DNA from: Tellurirhabdus rosea
GTDB taxonomy: Bacteria > Bacteroidota > Bacteroidia > Cytophagales > Spirosomataceae
Reading direction: 5' to 3'
Assembly (NCBI RefSeq): GCF_026278345.1
Contig: NZ_CP111085.1
Coordinates: forward strand, 4,932,282 to 4,996,281
DNA: 64,000 nucleotides
This document shows positions 26,441 to 35,544 of the stretch, in pieces. How positions within the stretch are numbered: position 1 is the first letter of the stretch; each line of letters opens with the position of its first letter. Both the position numbers and the translations under genes were made by a program. The notes under the pieces are model-generated. The model ran no database searches, was not told the origin of the DNA, and saw nothing but the letters and a program-made list of their open reading frames with translations.

Positions 26441-28867
26441 ATGACTGACGATTTGATTCCCCTGACCGACTCCCGCCAGCTGCTTTTTCCGGGCCGGTCC
26501 GTGTTTTTTGCCATTCGGGGAGAACGGCACGACGGGCACCGCTTTATTGGTGAGCTTTACCGGAAAGGCGTGCGGCAATTTGTGGTCGAATCGGCCGCCC
26601 TGACTCCGGAACGTCGTCAGGAGCTGGCGACCTATCCCGACGCCCATTTCGAAGAGACCGAAAGCAGCCTCAAACTTTTGCAGCAGCGGGCGGCCGCGAA
26701 GCGGAGCCAGTTTGCGATTCCGGTGGTGGGCATCACGGGCAGCAACGGCAAAACCATCGTCAAGGAGTGGCTAGCGCAGGTGCTGGAGCCGGATTTCCGG
26801 ATTCAGAAAAGTCCCAAAAGCTACAATTCGCAGATCGGCGTCCCCCTTTCGGTCTGGCCGCTGAACGAAGCTCACACGCTCGGCATTTTTGAAGCGGGCA
26901 TTTCGCGGCCGTTCGAGATGCAGGCGCTCCAGCCGATCATCGACCCGACCATCGGAATTTTTACCAACATCGGTCCGGCCCACGACGAAGGGTTTCGCAG
27001 CCGGAAGCAGAAAGTGGCCGAGAAGCTCCGCTTGTTTACCGGGGCGAAAGCGCTGATTTACCGGAAAGATTATTCCGAAATCGACGAAGAAATCAACCTG
27101 CTGCTGAAAGCCGTCAATCCCGGTATCCGGCTCGTGGACTGGTCCACGGAAGGGAAAGGCAGCGTGCCGGTGCAGGTGGAGAAAAAATCTTCCGGCAGCG
27201 TGCTCCGCCTAACCTGGGACGGCCGGGCCTATACCGTTCCGGTTCCATTTTCCAACGAGGCTTCGCTCGAAAACGCGACGCATGCCCTGCTCGCAGCCCT
27301 GTTGCTGGGCGTGACCGACGAAGCGGTGCTGCAGCGGCGGTTCGGTCGGCTGCGGCCGGTCTCGATGCGGCTTGAACTCAAAGAGGGCATTCACCGGAAT
27401 CTGCTCATCGACGATACCTACAACAACGACCTGGCGGGGCTAGCCATCGCCCTCAATTTCCTGACCCAGCAGGACGCCACCCGGCAGAAAGTGCTGGTGC
27501 TGTCCGACCTGCTGGAAACGGGCCTCCCCCCCGACGAACTGTATCCCATCATCAGCCAGCTGGTGGCCGAAAAAGGCGTGGCCCAGTTGGTGGGCGTCGG
27601 TCCGCAACTGGCGGCTCACCGGGATCTTTTCCCGGCGACGGCGCAGTTTTTCGCCTCGACGGAAGAGCTGCTGCAATCGGGGAAGCTGGATAGCCTGTAC
27701 GATTCGGTGGTGCTGGTGAAAGGGGCGCGGCCGTTCGCCTTCGAGCGGCTGGTGAACCGGCTCCTGCAGAAAATGCACCAGACGGTCCTCGAAATCAACC
27801 TGGACGCGCTGACGCACAACCTTAATTTTTACCGCAACAAGGTGGGGCCGCAGACGCGGATCATGGTGATGGTCAAAGCGTTTGCCTACGGAAGCGGCAG
27901 CGCCGAAGTAGCCAGCCTGCTGCAATACCACCGGGTGGATTATCTAGCCGTGGCCTACGCCGACGAGGGGGTTTTTCTGCGCCAGAACGGCATTACGCTC
28001 CCGATCATGGTGATGAACCCGTCGCCGGAAACCTTCGCCAGTCTGCTCGAATACGACCTGGAACCGGAAATCTACAGCTTCCGGATTCTGGACGAATGGA
28101 TCGATGCAAGCCGCGGCCGGCCGGCCCCGCCGATTCACCTGAAGCTGGATACGGGCATGCACCGGCTGGGTTTTTTGCCGGAGGAATTGCCCCAGTTATG
28201 CGAAAAGCTGAAACAGAGTCCGCCGCTGCGGGTCGCGTCGGTATTCAGTCACCTCGTGGGGGCGGATGAGGCGGCGCACAACCCCTTTTCGCAGCAGCAA
28301 TACGAATGGTTCCGGGAAGGGGCGACCCGCCTGACGGACGTGCTCGGCTACCCGCCGCTGCGGCACCTGCTCAATTCGGCGGGCATTATCCGTTTCCCGG
28401 AGTACAAACTGGACATGGTCCGGCTGGGCATCGGCCTGTACGGCGTGGAAGCGAGCCGGATGGAGGTCGGCCAACTGCTGCCGGTTGGTACGCTCAAGAC
28501 GGTGATCAGCCAGGTGAAGACCCTGCGCGCGGGCGAAACCGTGGGGTACAGCCGCCGGGGACAACTGGCGCGCGACGGCCGGATTGCGACCATCGCCATT
28601 GGCTACGCCGACGGCTTCGACCGTCGCCTAGGCAACGGAAACGGCCAGGTGCTGGTCAACGGGGTCCTGTGCCCGACCATCGGCAACGTCTGTATGGACA
28701 TGACCATGATCGACGTCACGGAAGCCCCGGCGCAGGAAGGCGACGAAGTGATCATCTTCGGCCGCGACCTCTCCATTACCGACCTCGCCACCCGCATGCA
28801 CACCATCCCGTACGAAATCCTGACCGGGGTGAATGAGCGGGTGAAGCGGGTGTTCTTTAGGGAATGA
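26441..28867 (+). CDS. Bifunctional MurF-alanine racemase
   Basis: The 808-residue fusion joins UDP-MurNAc-tripeptide:D-Ala-D-Ala ligase to a PLP-dependent alanine racemase. The MurF part (about 1-445) has the ATP motif VVGITGSNGKT near residue 100. The racemase part (about 450-808) has the PLP lysine in VKAFAYGSGS near residue 480, the VGYSRRG segment and the C-terminal YEILTGVNERV. It supplies and attaches D-Ala units in peptidoglycan synthesis. Such fusions are typical of Bacteroidota. The start is at MTDDLIPL; the frame extends upstream through the purine/pyrimidine repeat, which is unlikely to be translated. The stop codon lies inside the next inverted repeat. Confidence 0.95.
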   Translation: MTDDLIPLTDSRQLLFPGRSVFFAIRGERHDGHRFIGELYRKGVRQFVVESAALTPERRQELATYPDAHFEETESSLKLLQQRAAAKRSQFAIPVVGITGSNGKTIVKEWLAQVLEPDFRIQKSPKSYNSQIGVPLSVWPLNEAHTLGIFEAGISRPFEMQALQPIIDPTIGIFTNIGPAHDEGFRSRKQKVAEKLRLFTGAKALIYRKDYSEIDEEINLLLKAVNPGIRLVDWSTEGKGSVPVQVEKKSSGSVLRLTWDGRAYTVPVPFSNEASLENATHALLAALLLGVTDEAVLQRRFGRLRPVSMRLELKEGIHRNLLIDDTYNNDLAGLAIALNFLTQQDATRQKVLVLSDLLETGLPPDELYPIISQLVAEKGVAQLVGVGPQLAAHRDLFPATAQFFASTEELLQSGKLDSLYDSVVLVKGARPFAFERLVNRLLQKMHQTVLEINLDALTHNLNFYRNKVGPQTRIMVMVKAFAYGSGSAEVASLLQYHRVDYLAVAYADEGVFLRQNGITLPIMVMNPSPETFASLLEYDLEPEIYSFRILDEWIDASRGRPAPPIHLKLDTGMHRLGFLPEELPQLCEKLKQSPPLRVASVFSHLVGADEAAHNPFSQQQYEWFREGATRLTDVLGYPPLRHLLNSAGIIRFPEYKLDMVRLGIGLYGVEASRMEVGQLLPVGTLKTVISQVKTLRAGETVGYSRRGQLARDGRIATIAIGYADGFDRRLGNGNGQVLVNGVLCPTIGNVCMDMTMIDVTEAPAQEGDEVIIFGRDLSITDLATRMHTIPYEILTGVNERVKRVFFRE

Positions 28868-28962
28868 TTGAATGACTGAATGACTGAATGACTGAATAGC
28901 TCCGCGGATTTTAGCACTGCGAAGCTATTCAGTCATTCAGTCATTCAGTCATTCAATCATTC
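28862..28962. repeat. Perfect 40-bp inverted repeat, ATGACTGA class
   Basis: Arms 28862-28901 and 28923-28962 are exactly complementary over 40 bases and consist of AATGACTG words ending in GAATAGCT. The 21-base loop has CCGCGG and CTGCGA. The left arm contains the MurF-Alr stop codon, and the right arm ends 7 bases before the stop of the convergent gene. It could serve as a terminator for both, though it has no T-run. Confidence 0.95.
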
Positions 28963-28969
28963 AGTCATT

Positions 28970-29668
28970 TTATTTCGGTCCTCTGCCTTTGACGTCTTCG
29001 ACGGCTTTTTTCTTGGTTTCGAGTTCGGCGAGGACGGAGGTTTGTTCGGTTTTGTTGGTTTCGGTTTCTTTTTCGAGGCGTTTGAGTTCGGCGGCGTTTT
29101 CTTCGAGGCGTTTTTTCAGGTTTTCGGCTTCCCGCTTGTTGCGCTCGATGTCCCGGACGAGCTTTTCGCCGGTCTTCACGCTTTTTTCGTGGCGTTTCTG
29201 GGTTTCGGTGAAAGCGAGTTCGGCCAGCCGGAGTTCATTGTTGTACTGCGTCCGGGCGGCAAAATCTTTGAGGAGCTTTTCCAGCTCGTTATACTCCGGC
29301 GAGCCGACGGTGACGAAATTGCCGCTTCCCAGATCGGCCGCGACGAAGAGCGTGGCCTTGTCGCGGGCGGAAGACAGTTTGCTCAGAAAATTGACCGGAT
29401 TGGGCGAAAGGCTCTTGATGTCGGCCGAGGGAACTTTGGCGATGCCGCCCCGACCGGTGACCACCCGTCCGAACGTTTTCACCAGCGTTTCCCATTCTTT
29501 TTCGACAAACTTGCCTTCGATCGGGATCTGAATGGTCAGGCCCTTTACGTCCTGCTGGTCGATTTTTTCGGTGCCGGAGTAGACCGCCTGGCCGAAAGCG
29601 GCCGCAACGGGGAGGAGGAGGCCCAGACAAAAGGCCGCAAGGCGGAGGATAGGGGACAGATTTTTCAT
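28970..29668 (-). CDS. Secreted coiled-coil protein of unknown function
   Basis: The 232-residue protein has a signal peptide (about 1-27, ending AAFGQ), a globular stretch (about 28-130), and a highly charged helical C-terminal half (about 135-232) rich in Glu, Lys and Arg heptads. This suggests a periplasmic protein with a long coiled coil. No family was recognised. It starts 3 bases after the stop of the upstream methyltransferase gene, so the two are translationally coupled or at least co-transcribed. Confidence 0.75.
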   Translation of the reverse strand: MKNLSPILRLAAFCLGLLLPVAAAFGQAVYSGTEKIDQQDVKGLTIQIPIEGKFVEKEWETLVKTFGRVVTGRGGIAKVPSADIKSLSPNPVNFLSKLSSARDKATLFVAADLGSGNFVTVGSPEYNELEKLLKDFAARTQYNNELRLAELAFTETQKRHEKSVKTGEKLVRDIERNKREAENLKKRLEENAAELKRLEKETETNKTEQTSVLAELETKKKAVEDVKGRGPK

Positions 29669-29671
29669 CGG

Positions 29672-30871
29672 TTAACGAAAAGGTTTTCTGGTAATAATCA
29701 AAGGTCGGGAGCCGTCCTGCAGCGTGGTCGCAAACAGGTAATGGTCGCCGCCGTCGGCCAGCCCCAGCTTTTTGCGGAGCCCGTCGGCGGTTTCCGGAAA
29801 GTTCCGGACCGTCAGGCTGGCCCGGCGCTCGGGAAGGGCCGCCTGAACCGCTTTCCGGTCGGGCCTGACCACGTCCAGAATTTCGAACGAACGCCCCGGA
29901 AAGTGGTCGGGCAGCGTACTGGACGTGTAGAGGTGACTGTTAGCCGCCAGTTTCCGCAGACCGTACCGGGCCGCCAGCACCCGGAAGGCCCCCGCTTTCA
30001 ATAGGGATGCGTTTGGCTCGAAAAGGTAACGTTCCGGCGGCCCAAAAGCGACGTCCACTTTCTTTTCCTCTGACCGCAGGAAGCGAAAAAGCTCGTCTTC
30101 CCCGTTGCTTTTCAGGTTGACCGCCGTAACCTGTACCTCGGTCGGCTCCTTATCCTGATGGATTAAAAATAACACCTCTTTACAATCATTGTCAACCGAA
30201 ACGACGTGTAATTCGGCCACCTTGTCGAGGGTACGCAGGGCGGCTTCAATGTCGATCAGCGGCGACGTTTTGATCAGGGCGTGGCGGGCTTTGGGCAGCA
30301 GGGGAAGCCAGTCCGACACGGCCGGTTCACAGTCTTCCAGCCGGACGAGTTTTCCGCCCCGTTCGTCGCGGCGGGCGGGGTCGAGGTAAACCCAGTCGAT
30401 GGGCGCTGCGGTTTCACGAAGAAAGGAAACGCCGTTTTCGGCCCGAATTTCCAGGTTTCGGGCGCCCAGCAGCGGCAGGTTATGGGCGGCGAGTTCGGCC
30501 AGGTGGGGCTGCTGTTCGAGGTAGATGGCCCGTTCGGCGTACCGGGCGAAGGCCAGCGTATCGACGCCCATGCCGCCGGTCAGGTCGGCCACGACGCCTG
30601 CGGTTCCCGGCGGGGCCAGAAGGTCGGCCTTGTAAGCGGCCGTCCGTTCGGAAGACGCCTGTTCGACCGAAACCGGCGGCGGAAAAACCACGTCCGGGTG
30701 GGCGTACCAGGTGGGCAGCTTGGTCCGGGCTTTCTTGCGGGCGGTGAGCTGCGCGGCGAGGTATTTCATGCGTTCCGGCGCGAAAGTGCGGTTGCGAAGT
30801 AACAGCGTGGCCGGGTCGTCAGTTATATGTATCTGGAGAAATGTTTTTTCCTCTTCATTCAGAAGGACCAT
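29672..30871 (-). CDS. SAM-dependent methyltransferase with THUMP-like C-terminal domain
   Basis: The 399-residue protein has a Rossmann methyltransferase core with motif I VADLTGGMGVDTLAFA and a D/N-P-P-type motif replaced by VYLDPARRD. The C-terminal region resembles the THUMP-like domain family often annotated in Bacteroidota. It probably methylates RNA, but the substrate is unknown. It is the first gene of a two-gene unit with the coiled-coil protein and is divergent from the SulP gene across a 137-base gap. Confidence 0.85.
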   Translation of the reverse strand: MVLLNEEEKTFLQIHITDDPATLLLRNRTFAPERMKYLAAQLTARKKARTKLPTWYAHPDVVFPPPVSVEQASSERTAAYKADLLAPPGTAGVVADLTGGMGVDTLAFARYAERAIYLEQQPHLAELAAHNLPLLGARNLEIRAENGVSFLRETAAPIDWVYLDPARRDERGGKLVRLEDCEPAVSDWLPLLPKARHALIKTSPLIDIEAALRTLDKVAELHVVSVDNDCKEVLFLIHQDKEPTEVQVTAVNLKSNGEDELFRFLRSEEKKVDVAFGPPERYLFEPNASLLKAGAFRVLAARYGLRKLAANSHLYTSSTLPDHFPGRSFEILDVVRPDRKAVQAALPERRASLTVRNFPETADGLRKKLGLADGGDHYLFATTLQDGSRPLIITRKPFR

Positions 30872-31008
30872 AGGTAAGGATTGGATGAATATTCAGGCTA
30901 CCGCATGAAATGCGGGTTAAAAACGTTGTTATTTTGTCTTTCAATACCACAGATTATATCGCCGTCCAAGTTACGGCTATCCTCTAACAACCATACTAAC
31001 TGTAGATA

Positions 31009-32655
31009 ATGACTTTTCTTAAACCTTTAAAATCCCTGTCTGATTATCAGGCAGGATTCCTGCGGGCCGATTTTCCGGCCGGGCTTTCGGTCTTTCTGGT
31101 AGCCCTGCCACTTTGCCTCGGCATTGCGCTGGCATCCGGAGCGCCTTTGTTTTCGGGGCTGGTGGCGGGTATCATTGGGGGAATAATTGTGGGATTTCTG
31201 TCCGGCTCGGAAGTGAGTGTCAGCGGCCCGGCGGCTGGTCTGGCCGTCATTGTGGCCGACAACATCCGGCAACTGGGTTCCTTTGAAGCGTTTCTGCTGG
31301 CGGTGGCCCTGGCCGGGGTCATTCAGCTTGTACTCGGTGTGCTGCGGGCCGGTCGGTTCAGCGGTTACTTCCCGGACAGTGTGATCAAAGGCATGCTGGT
31401 CGCCATCGGGGTCGTAATTGTGCTCAAACAGATTCCGCACGCACTCGGCCGGGACAACGATTACGAAGGCGAGTTTGCTTTTCAGCAGCTGGCCGATGGC
31501 GAAAACACCATCTCCGAAATTTACCGGGCCATCGAAACGGCCAGCATCGGAGCCGTTATGATTAGTCTGGTTTCCTTTATCATCCTGATCGGCTGGGAAA
31601 AAATAGGCGGCAGAGGTTTCAATTTTGTCCGGCTGCTGCCCGGCGCTTTGCTGGCCGTAGTGGCGGGCGTGCTCCTGAACGAGGCTTTCCGGGTGTATGC
31701 ACCGGCCTGGTATCTGGGCGACTCGGCCCACCAGCACATGGTGCAGATTCCGCAGATCAAAGCCGGTGCGAGCGTCTTCTCCATCTTTGACTTCCCGGAC
31801 CTGAGCCAGTTCTCCAACCCCAGAATTTACCTGACCGCGCTGACCATCGCCATCGTGGCGAGCCTCGAAACCCTGCTGAACCTGGAAGCGGCGGACCGGC
31901 TTGATCCCCTGCGCCGGGTTTCGTCGCCGGATCAGGAACTGGTGGCGCAGGGACTTGGCAACCTGGTGTCGGGTCTGGTGGGTGGCCTGCCCGTCACGTC
32001 GGTCGTTGTCCGCACGTCGGCCAACATCTACGGCGGGACGCGGACCCGGGTGTCGGCCATTATCCACGGCGTGCTGCTGGCGCTGGCGGTCTTCCTGACG
32101 GCGCCGCTGCTGAACCGGATTCCGCTGGCCTGTCTGGCGGCCGTGCTGATCATGGTCGGCTACAAACTGGCGAAACCGGCGGTGTTCAGGGCCATCTACC
32201 GGCAGGGCTTCAACCAGTTCGTGCCGTTCATGGTCACGGTGCTCGGCATTGTGTTTACGGACCTGCTGACCGGCATCGGCATCGGGCTGGTCGTCGGTAT
32301 TTTCTTTGTTCTGTACACCAATAATCAGAAAGCGTTTATCGTCGTCCGGGACGGGCAGCACGTGCTGATCAAGTTTATCAAGGACATTTATTTTATCCAC
32401 AAACCGCAGATCAAGGAAGCGCTCCGGTCGCTGCAGCCGGGAGACTCCGTCATTGTGGATGGACACCGGGCCACTTTCATCGACACGGATGTTCAGACCA
32501 TGCTGAAGGAGTTTCGGGAAACGGCACGTTCCCAGAAAATCAGCTACGAGATTTCGAGTGTCACCCCTAACAAATCAACTAACCAAAAGTATGCAAGATC
32601 ACGAAAAACTGCTCTTGGCCAACAAAGCCTGGGTACAGGAACAGCTGGAGCATGA
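31009..32655 (+). CDS. SulP-family anion transporter
   Basis: The 548-residue membrane protein has the SulP signature region near the N-terminus ([20 protein letters not shown] and [14 protein letters not shown]) and about 10-12 hydrophobic helices. A C-terminal STAS-like domain follows from about residue 445. Because the next gene encodes carbonic anhydrase and overlaps it, bicarbonate is a likely substrate (as in BicA and related SulP proteins), with sulfate as the alternative. Its last 22 codons overlap the carbonic anhydrase start in another frame. Confidence 0.9.
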   Translation: MTFLKPLKSLSDYQAGFLRADFPAGLSVFLVALPLCLGIALASGAPLFSGLVAGIIGGIIVGFLSGSEVSVSGPAAGLAVIVADNIRQLGSFEAFLLAVALAGVIQLVLGVLRAGRFSGYFPDSVIKGMLVAIGVVIVLKQIPHALGRDNDYEGEFAFQQLADGENTISEIYRAIETASIGAVMISLVSFIILIGWEKIGGRGFNFVRLLPGALLAVVAGVLLNEAFRVYAPAWYLGDSAHQHMVQIPQIKAGASVFSIFDFPDLSQFSNPRIYLTALTIAIVASLETLLNLEAADRLDPLRRVSSPDQELVAQGLGNLVSGLVGGLPVTSVVVRTSANIYGGTRTRVSAIIHGVLLALAVFLTAPLLNRIPLACLAAVLIMVGYKLAKPAVFRAIYRQGFNQFVPFMVTVLGIVFTDLLTGIGIGLVVGIFFVLYTNNQKAFIVVRDGQHVLIKFIKDIYFIHKPQIKEALRSLQPGDSVIVDGHRATFIDTDVQTMLKEFRETARSQKISYEISSVTPNKSTNQKYARSRKTALGQQSLGTGTAGA

Positions 32656-33271
32656 CCCATATTTTTTCGATAAACTGTCGGCAGGCCAGAGTCCCAAATT
32701 CCTCTGGATCGGCTGCGCCGACAGCCGCGTACCGGCCGAACAAATCACCGGAACCCGGCCGGGCGACCTCTTTGTGCAGCGGAACGTAGCCAACCTGGTG
32801 GTCCATACCGACATGAACATGCTTAGCGTGCTCCAGTACGCGGTGGAAGTGCTGAAGGTAGAACACATCATCGTCTGCGGGCACTACGGCTGCGGCGGCG
32901 TGAAGGCGGCCATGAGCAAGCACGATTTCGGGCTGATCAACAAGTGGCTGCGGAACATCAAGGACGTGTACCGCATGAACGCCCGCGAACTCAACGGCAT
33001 CGAGGACGAAAACAAGCGCTTCGACCGGCTGGTGGAACTGAACGTCATGGAGCAGGTCTACAACATCGCCCAGACGACCATTGTGCAGTACTCGTGGGCG
33101 ATGGATAACCGGCCGAGCATCCACGGCTGGGTCTTCGATCTGAAGACGGGCCTTATCAAGACGGTACAGCACATGCCGCCTAACTCGAAGGTGGATGAAA
33201 TCTATCAGTACGACTTCACGGAAGCAAACAGCAGCCACCAACTGCCTTTGTTTCAGGCAGCCGGGAAATAA
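32591..33271 (+). CDS. Beta-class carbonic anhydrase
   Basis: The 226-residue enzyme interconverts CO2 and bicarbonate. Zinc ligands are Cys42, His98 and Cys101 (GCADSR and CGHYGCGG); the Asp44-Arg46 pair is also present. The ATG at 32591 was chosen because it begins the conserved N-terminus (MQDHEKLL) of this subfamily; a longer frame exists. The gene overlaps the SulP transporter by 65 bases in a different frame, which suggests translational coupling of transport and CO2/HCO3- conversion. Confidence 0.95.
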   Translation: MQDHEKLLLANKAWVQEQLEHDPYFFDKLSAGQSPKFLWIGCADSRVPAEQITGTRPGDLFVQRNVANLVVHTDMNMLSVLQYAVEVLKVEHIIVCGHYGCGGVKAAMSKHDFGLINKWLRNIKDVYRMNARELNGIEDENKRFDRLVELNVMEQVYNIAQTTIVQYSWAMDNRPSIHGWVFDLKTGLIKTVQHMPPNSKVDEIYQYDFTEANSSHQLPLFQAAGK

Positions 33272-33290
33272 GCGGGGCTGAACGGGCCTC

Positions 33291-33349
33291 AGGCCGAAAG
33301 GCGGTGCGGAAAGGACGCCTGTTGTCCTTTCTGCACCGCCTTTCGGCCT
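33291..33349 (+). terminator. Strong rho-independent terminator
   Basis: A stem of 26 pairs (33291-33316 with 33324-33349) has one mismatch and a 7-base loop. It closes the SulP/carbonic anhydrase unit. T-rich sequence follows. Confidence 0.85.
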
Positions 33350-33392
33350 TTTCTGTTTCCATAGGTTTATTTTAGCATTATCCGGCGATTGG

Positions 33393-33425
33393 ATTGACTC
33401 ATTTTGCTAAATTGCTATATATTTG
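33393..33425 (+). promoter_or_regulatory. Candidate Bacteroidota-type promoter
   Basis: TATATTTG at 33418-33425 is an exact match to TAnnTTTG. ATTG at 33393-33396 sits 21 bases upstream in the -33 position. The ATG of the zinc-ribbon gene follows at 33458. Confidence 0.6.
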
Positions 33426-33457
33426 CTAAAAAAATATAGAAAAATCCGGCCCGCCTT

Positions 33458-33877
33458 ATGCCTTCCCTGAAATGTCCTAAATGCGATTCAGTCGATACCG
33501 TTCGGAACGGAATTGTAAACGATCGCCAGCGATTTCGCTGCAAAAAGTGCAATTATAACTTCACTGTAGACAAATTGGGGAAGGGCATTAGTACCTATTA
33601 TGTCATCAAGGCCCTGCAGTTGTATATCGAAGGCGTCAGCTTCCGCGAAATTGAACGATTATTGGGCATCAGCCACGTTTCGGTCATGAACTGGGTGAAA
33701 AAGTACCAGATCCGGGTGCCCGAGAAGAATGTGTATCATCCGACGTACAAGATACTGAACCATAAGGAATTAGCCGAATTTTTCGCCAATCGCGACAACG
33801 TGACGAGCGCGGGCATGATCGTGACCGAACTGGGTGACAAATTCATGCTGATCAAGTGGGAGCGGTTCAAAGAATAA
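33458..33877 (+). CDS. Orphan InsA-like zinc-ribbon/HTH protein
   Basis: The 139-residue product has a zinc ribbon (Cys6, Cys9, Cys28, Cys31 in CPKC...CKKC) followed by a helix-turn-helix (about 53-78, FREIERLLGISHVSVMNWV). This is the layout of InsA, the DNA-binding regulator protein of IS1-type elements. There is no InsB-like catalytic frame after it, and no flanking terminal inverted repeats were seen. It has its own good promoter and a distinct C-terminal tail (about 80-139). It is probably a domesticated DNA-binding protein, but a remnant insertion sequence cannot be excluded. Confidence 0.75.
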   Translation: MPSLKCPKCDSVDTVRNGIVNDRQRFRCKKCNYNFTVDKLGKGISTYYVIKALQLYIEGVSFREIERLLGISHVSVMNWVKKYQIRVPEKNVYHPTYKILNHKELAEFFANRDNVTSAGMIVTELGDKFMLIKWERFKE

Positions 33878-34011
33878 TATTTGCCTCCGGGTTCGGTCGG
33901 CAGCATTCTATACTTTTTTAGCGCAGCTATTGCAATCATTTCATTGGTAATAAAAAAGAAAGGAGTTTTGATTCACTACGATGAACCAAAGCTTCCTTAT
34001 ACCCTTAACCA

Positions 34012-35424
34012 ATGAAAAAGTTCTACGCTTACCTGCTGGCCTTTGCCTTCTTTCTGGGCGGAGGTATGAGCGCCGCCGTCAAAGGCCAGGGTTCTGCCGA
34101 ATACGGCTCCGGTCTGAAGTTTAACCTGAACCCGGAGGGCACCAAGTACATGCGCCTGATTATGTGGAACCAGATCTGGTTCCGGCACACGCAGATGAAT
34201 CCCGGCACGACCGTCAACGGCACACCGGCCTCCACGGCCACCGACGTGGGAGCCCGCCGCCTGCGGATGCTGGCCTACGCGCAGATTACGCCGCGCTACC
34301 TGATTCTGATGCACTTCGGCATTAATAACCAGACGTTCGTCAACGGCGGGGCGGCCGGTACGAGCGGCACGGGCGGCTACGGCCAGGGCAAGAAGCCGGG
34401 ACTGTTTTTCCACGACGTCTGGAACGAATACGCCGTGGTTCCGACCAAAGACCCACTGACGGGCAAGGTCAACAAAGCGACGCTGGCGGTCGGGGCGGGG
34501 CTCCACTACTGGCACGGCATTTCGCGCATGACCTCCGCCTCCACGCTGAACTTCCTGGCCGTGGACGCGCCGATCTTCAACTGGCCGCTGATCGAAAACT
34601 CCGACCAGTTTGCCCGTCTGTTCGGGATTTATGCCAAAGGGAAAATCGGCAAGCTGGAGTACCGGCTGAACTACAACAAGCCGTTTGCCACCAACCTGAC
34701 GCCGCCGACCAACGGGACCACGGTGGTCCAGAACGTGGCCGTGGACAACAACGGCGTAAGTAAAATGTCGTATGGTGGCTACTTTGAGTACCAGTTTCTG
34801 GACCAGGAAGCCAACGTACTGCCGTTCAAGGTGGGCACCTACATCGGGACGAAGCAGGTGCTGAACATCGGGGCCGGTTTCTATCACCAGCCCGACGGCA
34901 CCCAGAGCGTCCGCAATGGCCTCACCCGGAAGCACGACATCAGCCTGTTTGCGGTGGACCTGTTTGCCGACCTGCCGTTTGGCAATAAAGACAAGAATAT
35001 GGCGGTTACGACTTACAGCACGTTGTATAAATACAATTTCGGACCGAATTACCTGCGCAACCTCGGCATCATGAACGAGGGCGCTACCGACCCGAAATTT
35101 ATGGACCGCCGTTCGCTGTCGGGTCCCGGCAACGCCCGCCCGATGATCGGCACCGGCACCATCTGGTACACCCAGGCGGGACTGCTGCTGCCTAAGGGCG
35201 ACAAATCGAAGGTGCGGGTGCAGCCCTTTGCGGCCTACGCCGTAAAAGATTTCGAGGCGCTGGGAAAAACGGGCAACTATTACGACATGGGCTGTAATTT
35301 CTATATCGACGGCCACCACGCCAAGATCACGCCGCAGTACTCGACCCGGCCCGTGTATCTGGATGCCAACACCATCAGCGGCTCAAAAGGGGAGTTTATC
35401 CTGCAGGCGCAGATTTATTTGTAA
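34012..35424 (+). CDS. Porin-like outer membrane protein
   Basis: The 470-residue protein has a signal peptide (about 1-26, ending KGQG) and a mature part dominated by alternating beta strands with aromatic girdles (for example KYMRLIMWNQIWFR and a C-terminal FILQAQIYL). This fits a beta-barrel porin. The final aromatic-rich strand is intact. It precedes an MFS transporter gene on the same strand and probably supplies its substrate across the outer membrane. No substrate-specific motif was recognised. Confidence 0.85.
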   Translation: MKKFYAYLLAFAFFLGGGMSAAVKGQGSAEYGSGLKFNLNPEGTKYMRLIMWNQIWFRHTQMNPGTTVNGTPASTATDVGARRLRMLAYAQITPRYLILMHFGINNQTFVNGGAAGTSGTGGYGQGKKPGLFFHDVWNEYAVVPTKDPLTGKVNKATLAVGAGLHYWHGISRMTSASTLNFLAVDAPIFNWPLIENSDQFARLFGIYAKGKIGKLEYRLNYNKPFATNLTPPTNGTTVVQNVAVDNNGVSKMSYGGYFEYQFLDQEANVLPFKVGTYIGTKQVLNIGAGFYHQPDGTQSVRNGLTRKHDISLFAVDLFADLPFGNKDKNMAVTTYSTLYKYNFGPNYLRNLGIMNEGATDPKFMDRRSLSGPGNARPMIGTGTIWYTQAGLLLPKGDKSKVRVQPFAAYAVKDFEALGKTGNYYDMGCNFYIDGHHAKITPQYSTRPVYLDANTISGSKGEFILQAQIYL

Positions 35425-35438
35425 CCGTAGAAAATGGA

Positions 35439-35520
35439 TAGTGGTCAGTGGCTCCGCCGTTTCCGGACGAAATTACTAATCGCTATTCACTGACCGCTAA
35501 CCGCTATTCACTGACCACTA
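35439..35520. repeat. Intergenic self-complementary repeat, CACTGACC class
   Basis: TAGTGGTCAGTG (35439-35450) pairs exactly with CACTGACCACTA (35509-35520). The right side also carries two direct copies of CGCTATTCACTGACC (35481-35495 and 35502-35516). The loop begins GCTCCGCCG. It lies between the porin and MFS genes. Confidence 0.85.
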
Positions 35521-35544
35521 AATTCTTAACCCTTATCTTTTCCT

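Noticed and set aside
31027-32466. Minus-strand open frame of about 480 codons opposite the SulP gene
   Set aside because: The composition is rich in His, Gln and Arg, typical of antisense shadows; the plus-strand SulP gene is unmistakable.
33360-34010. Complete insertion sequence around the zinc-ribbon gene
   Set aside because: No terminal inverted repeats, no target duplication and no catalytic transposase frame were found.
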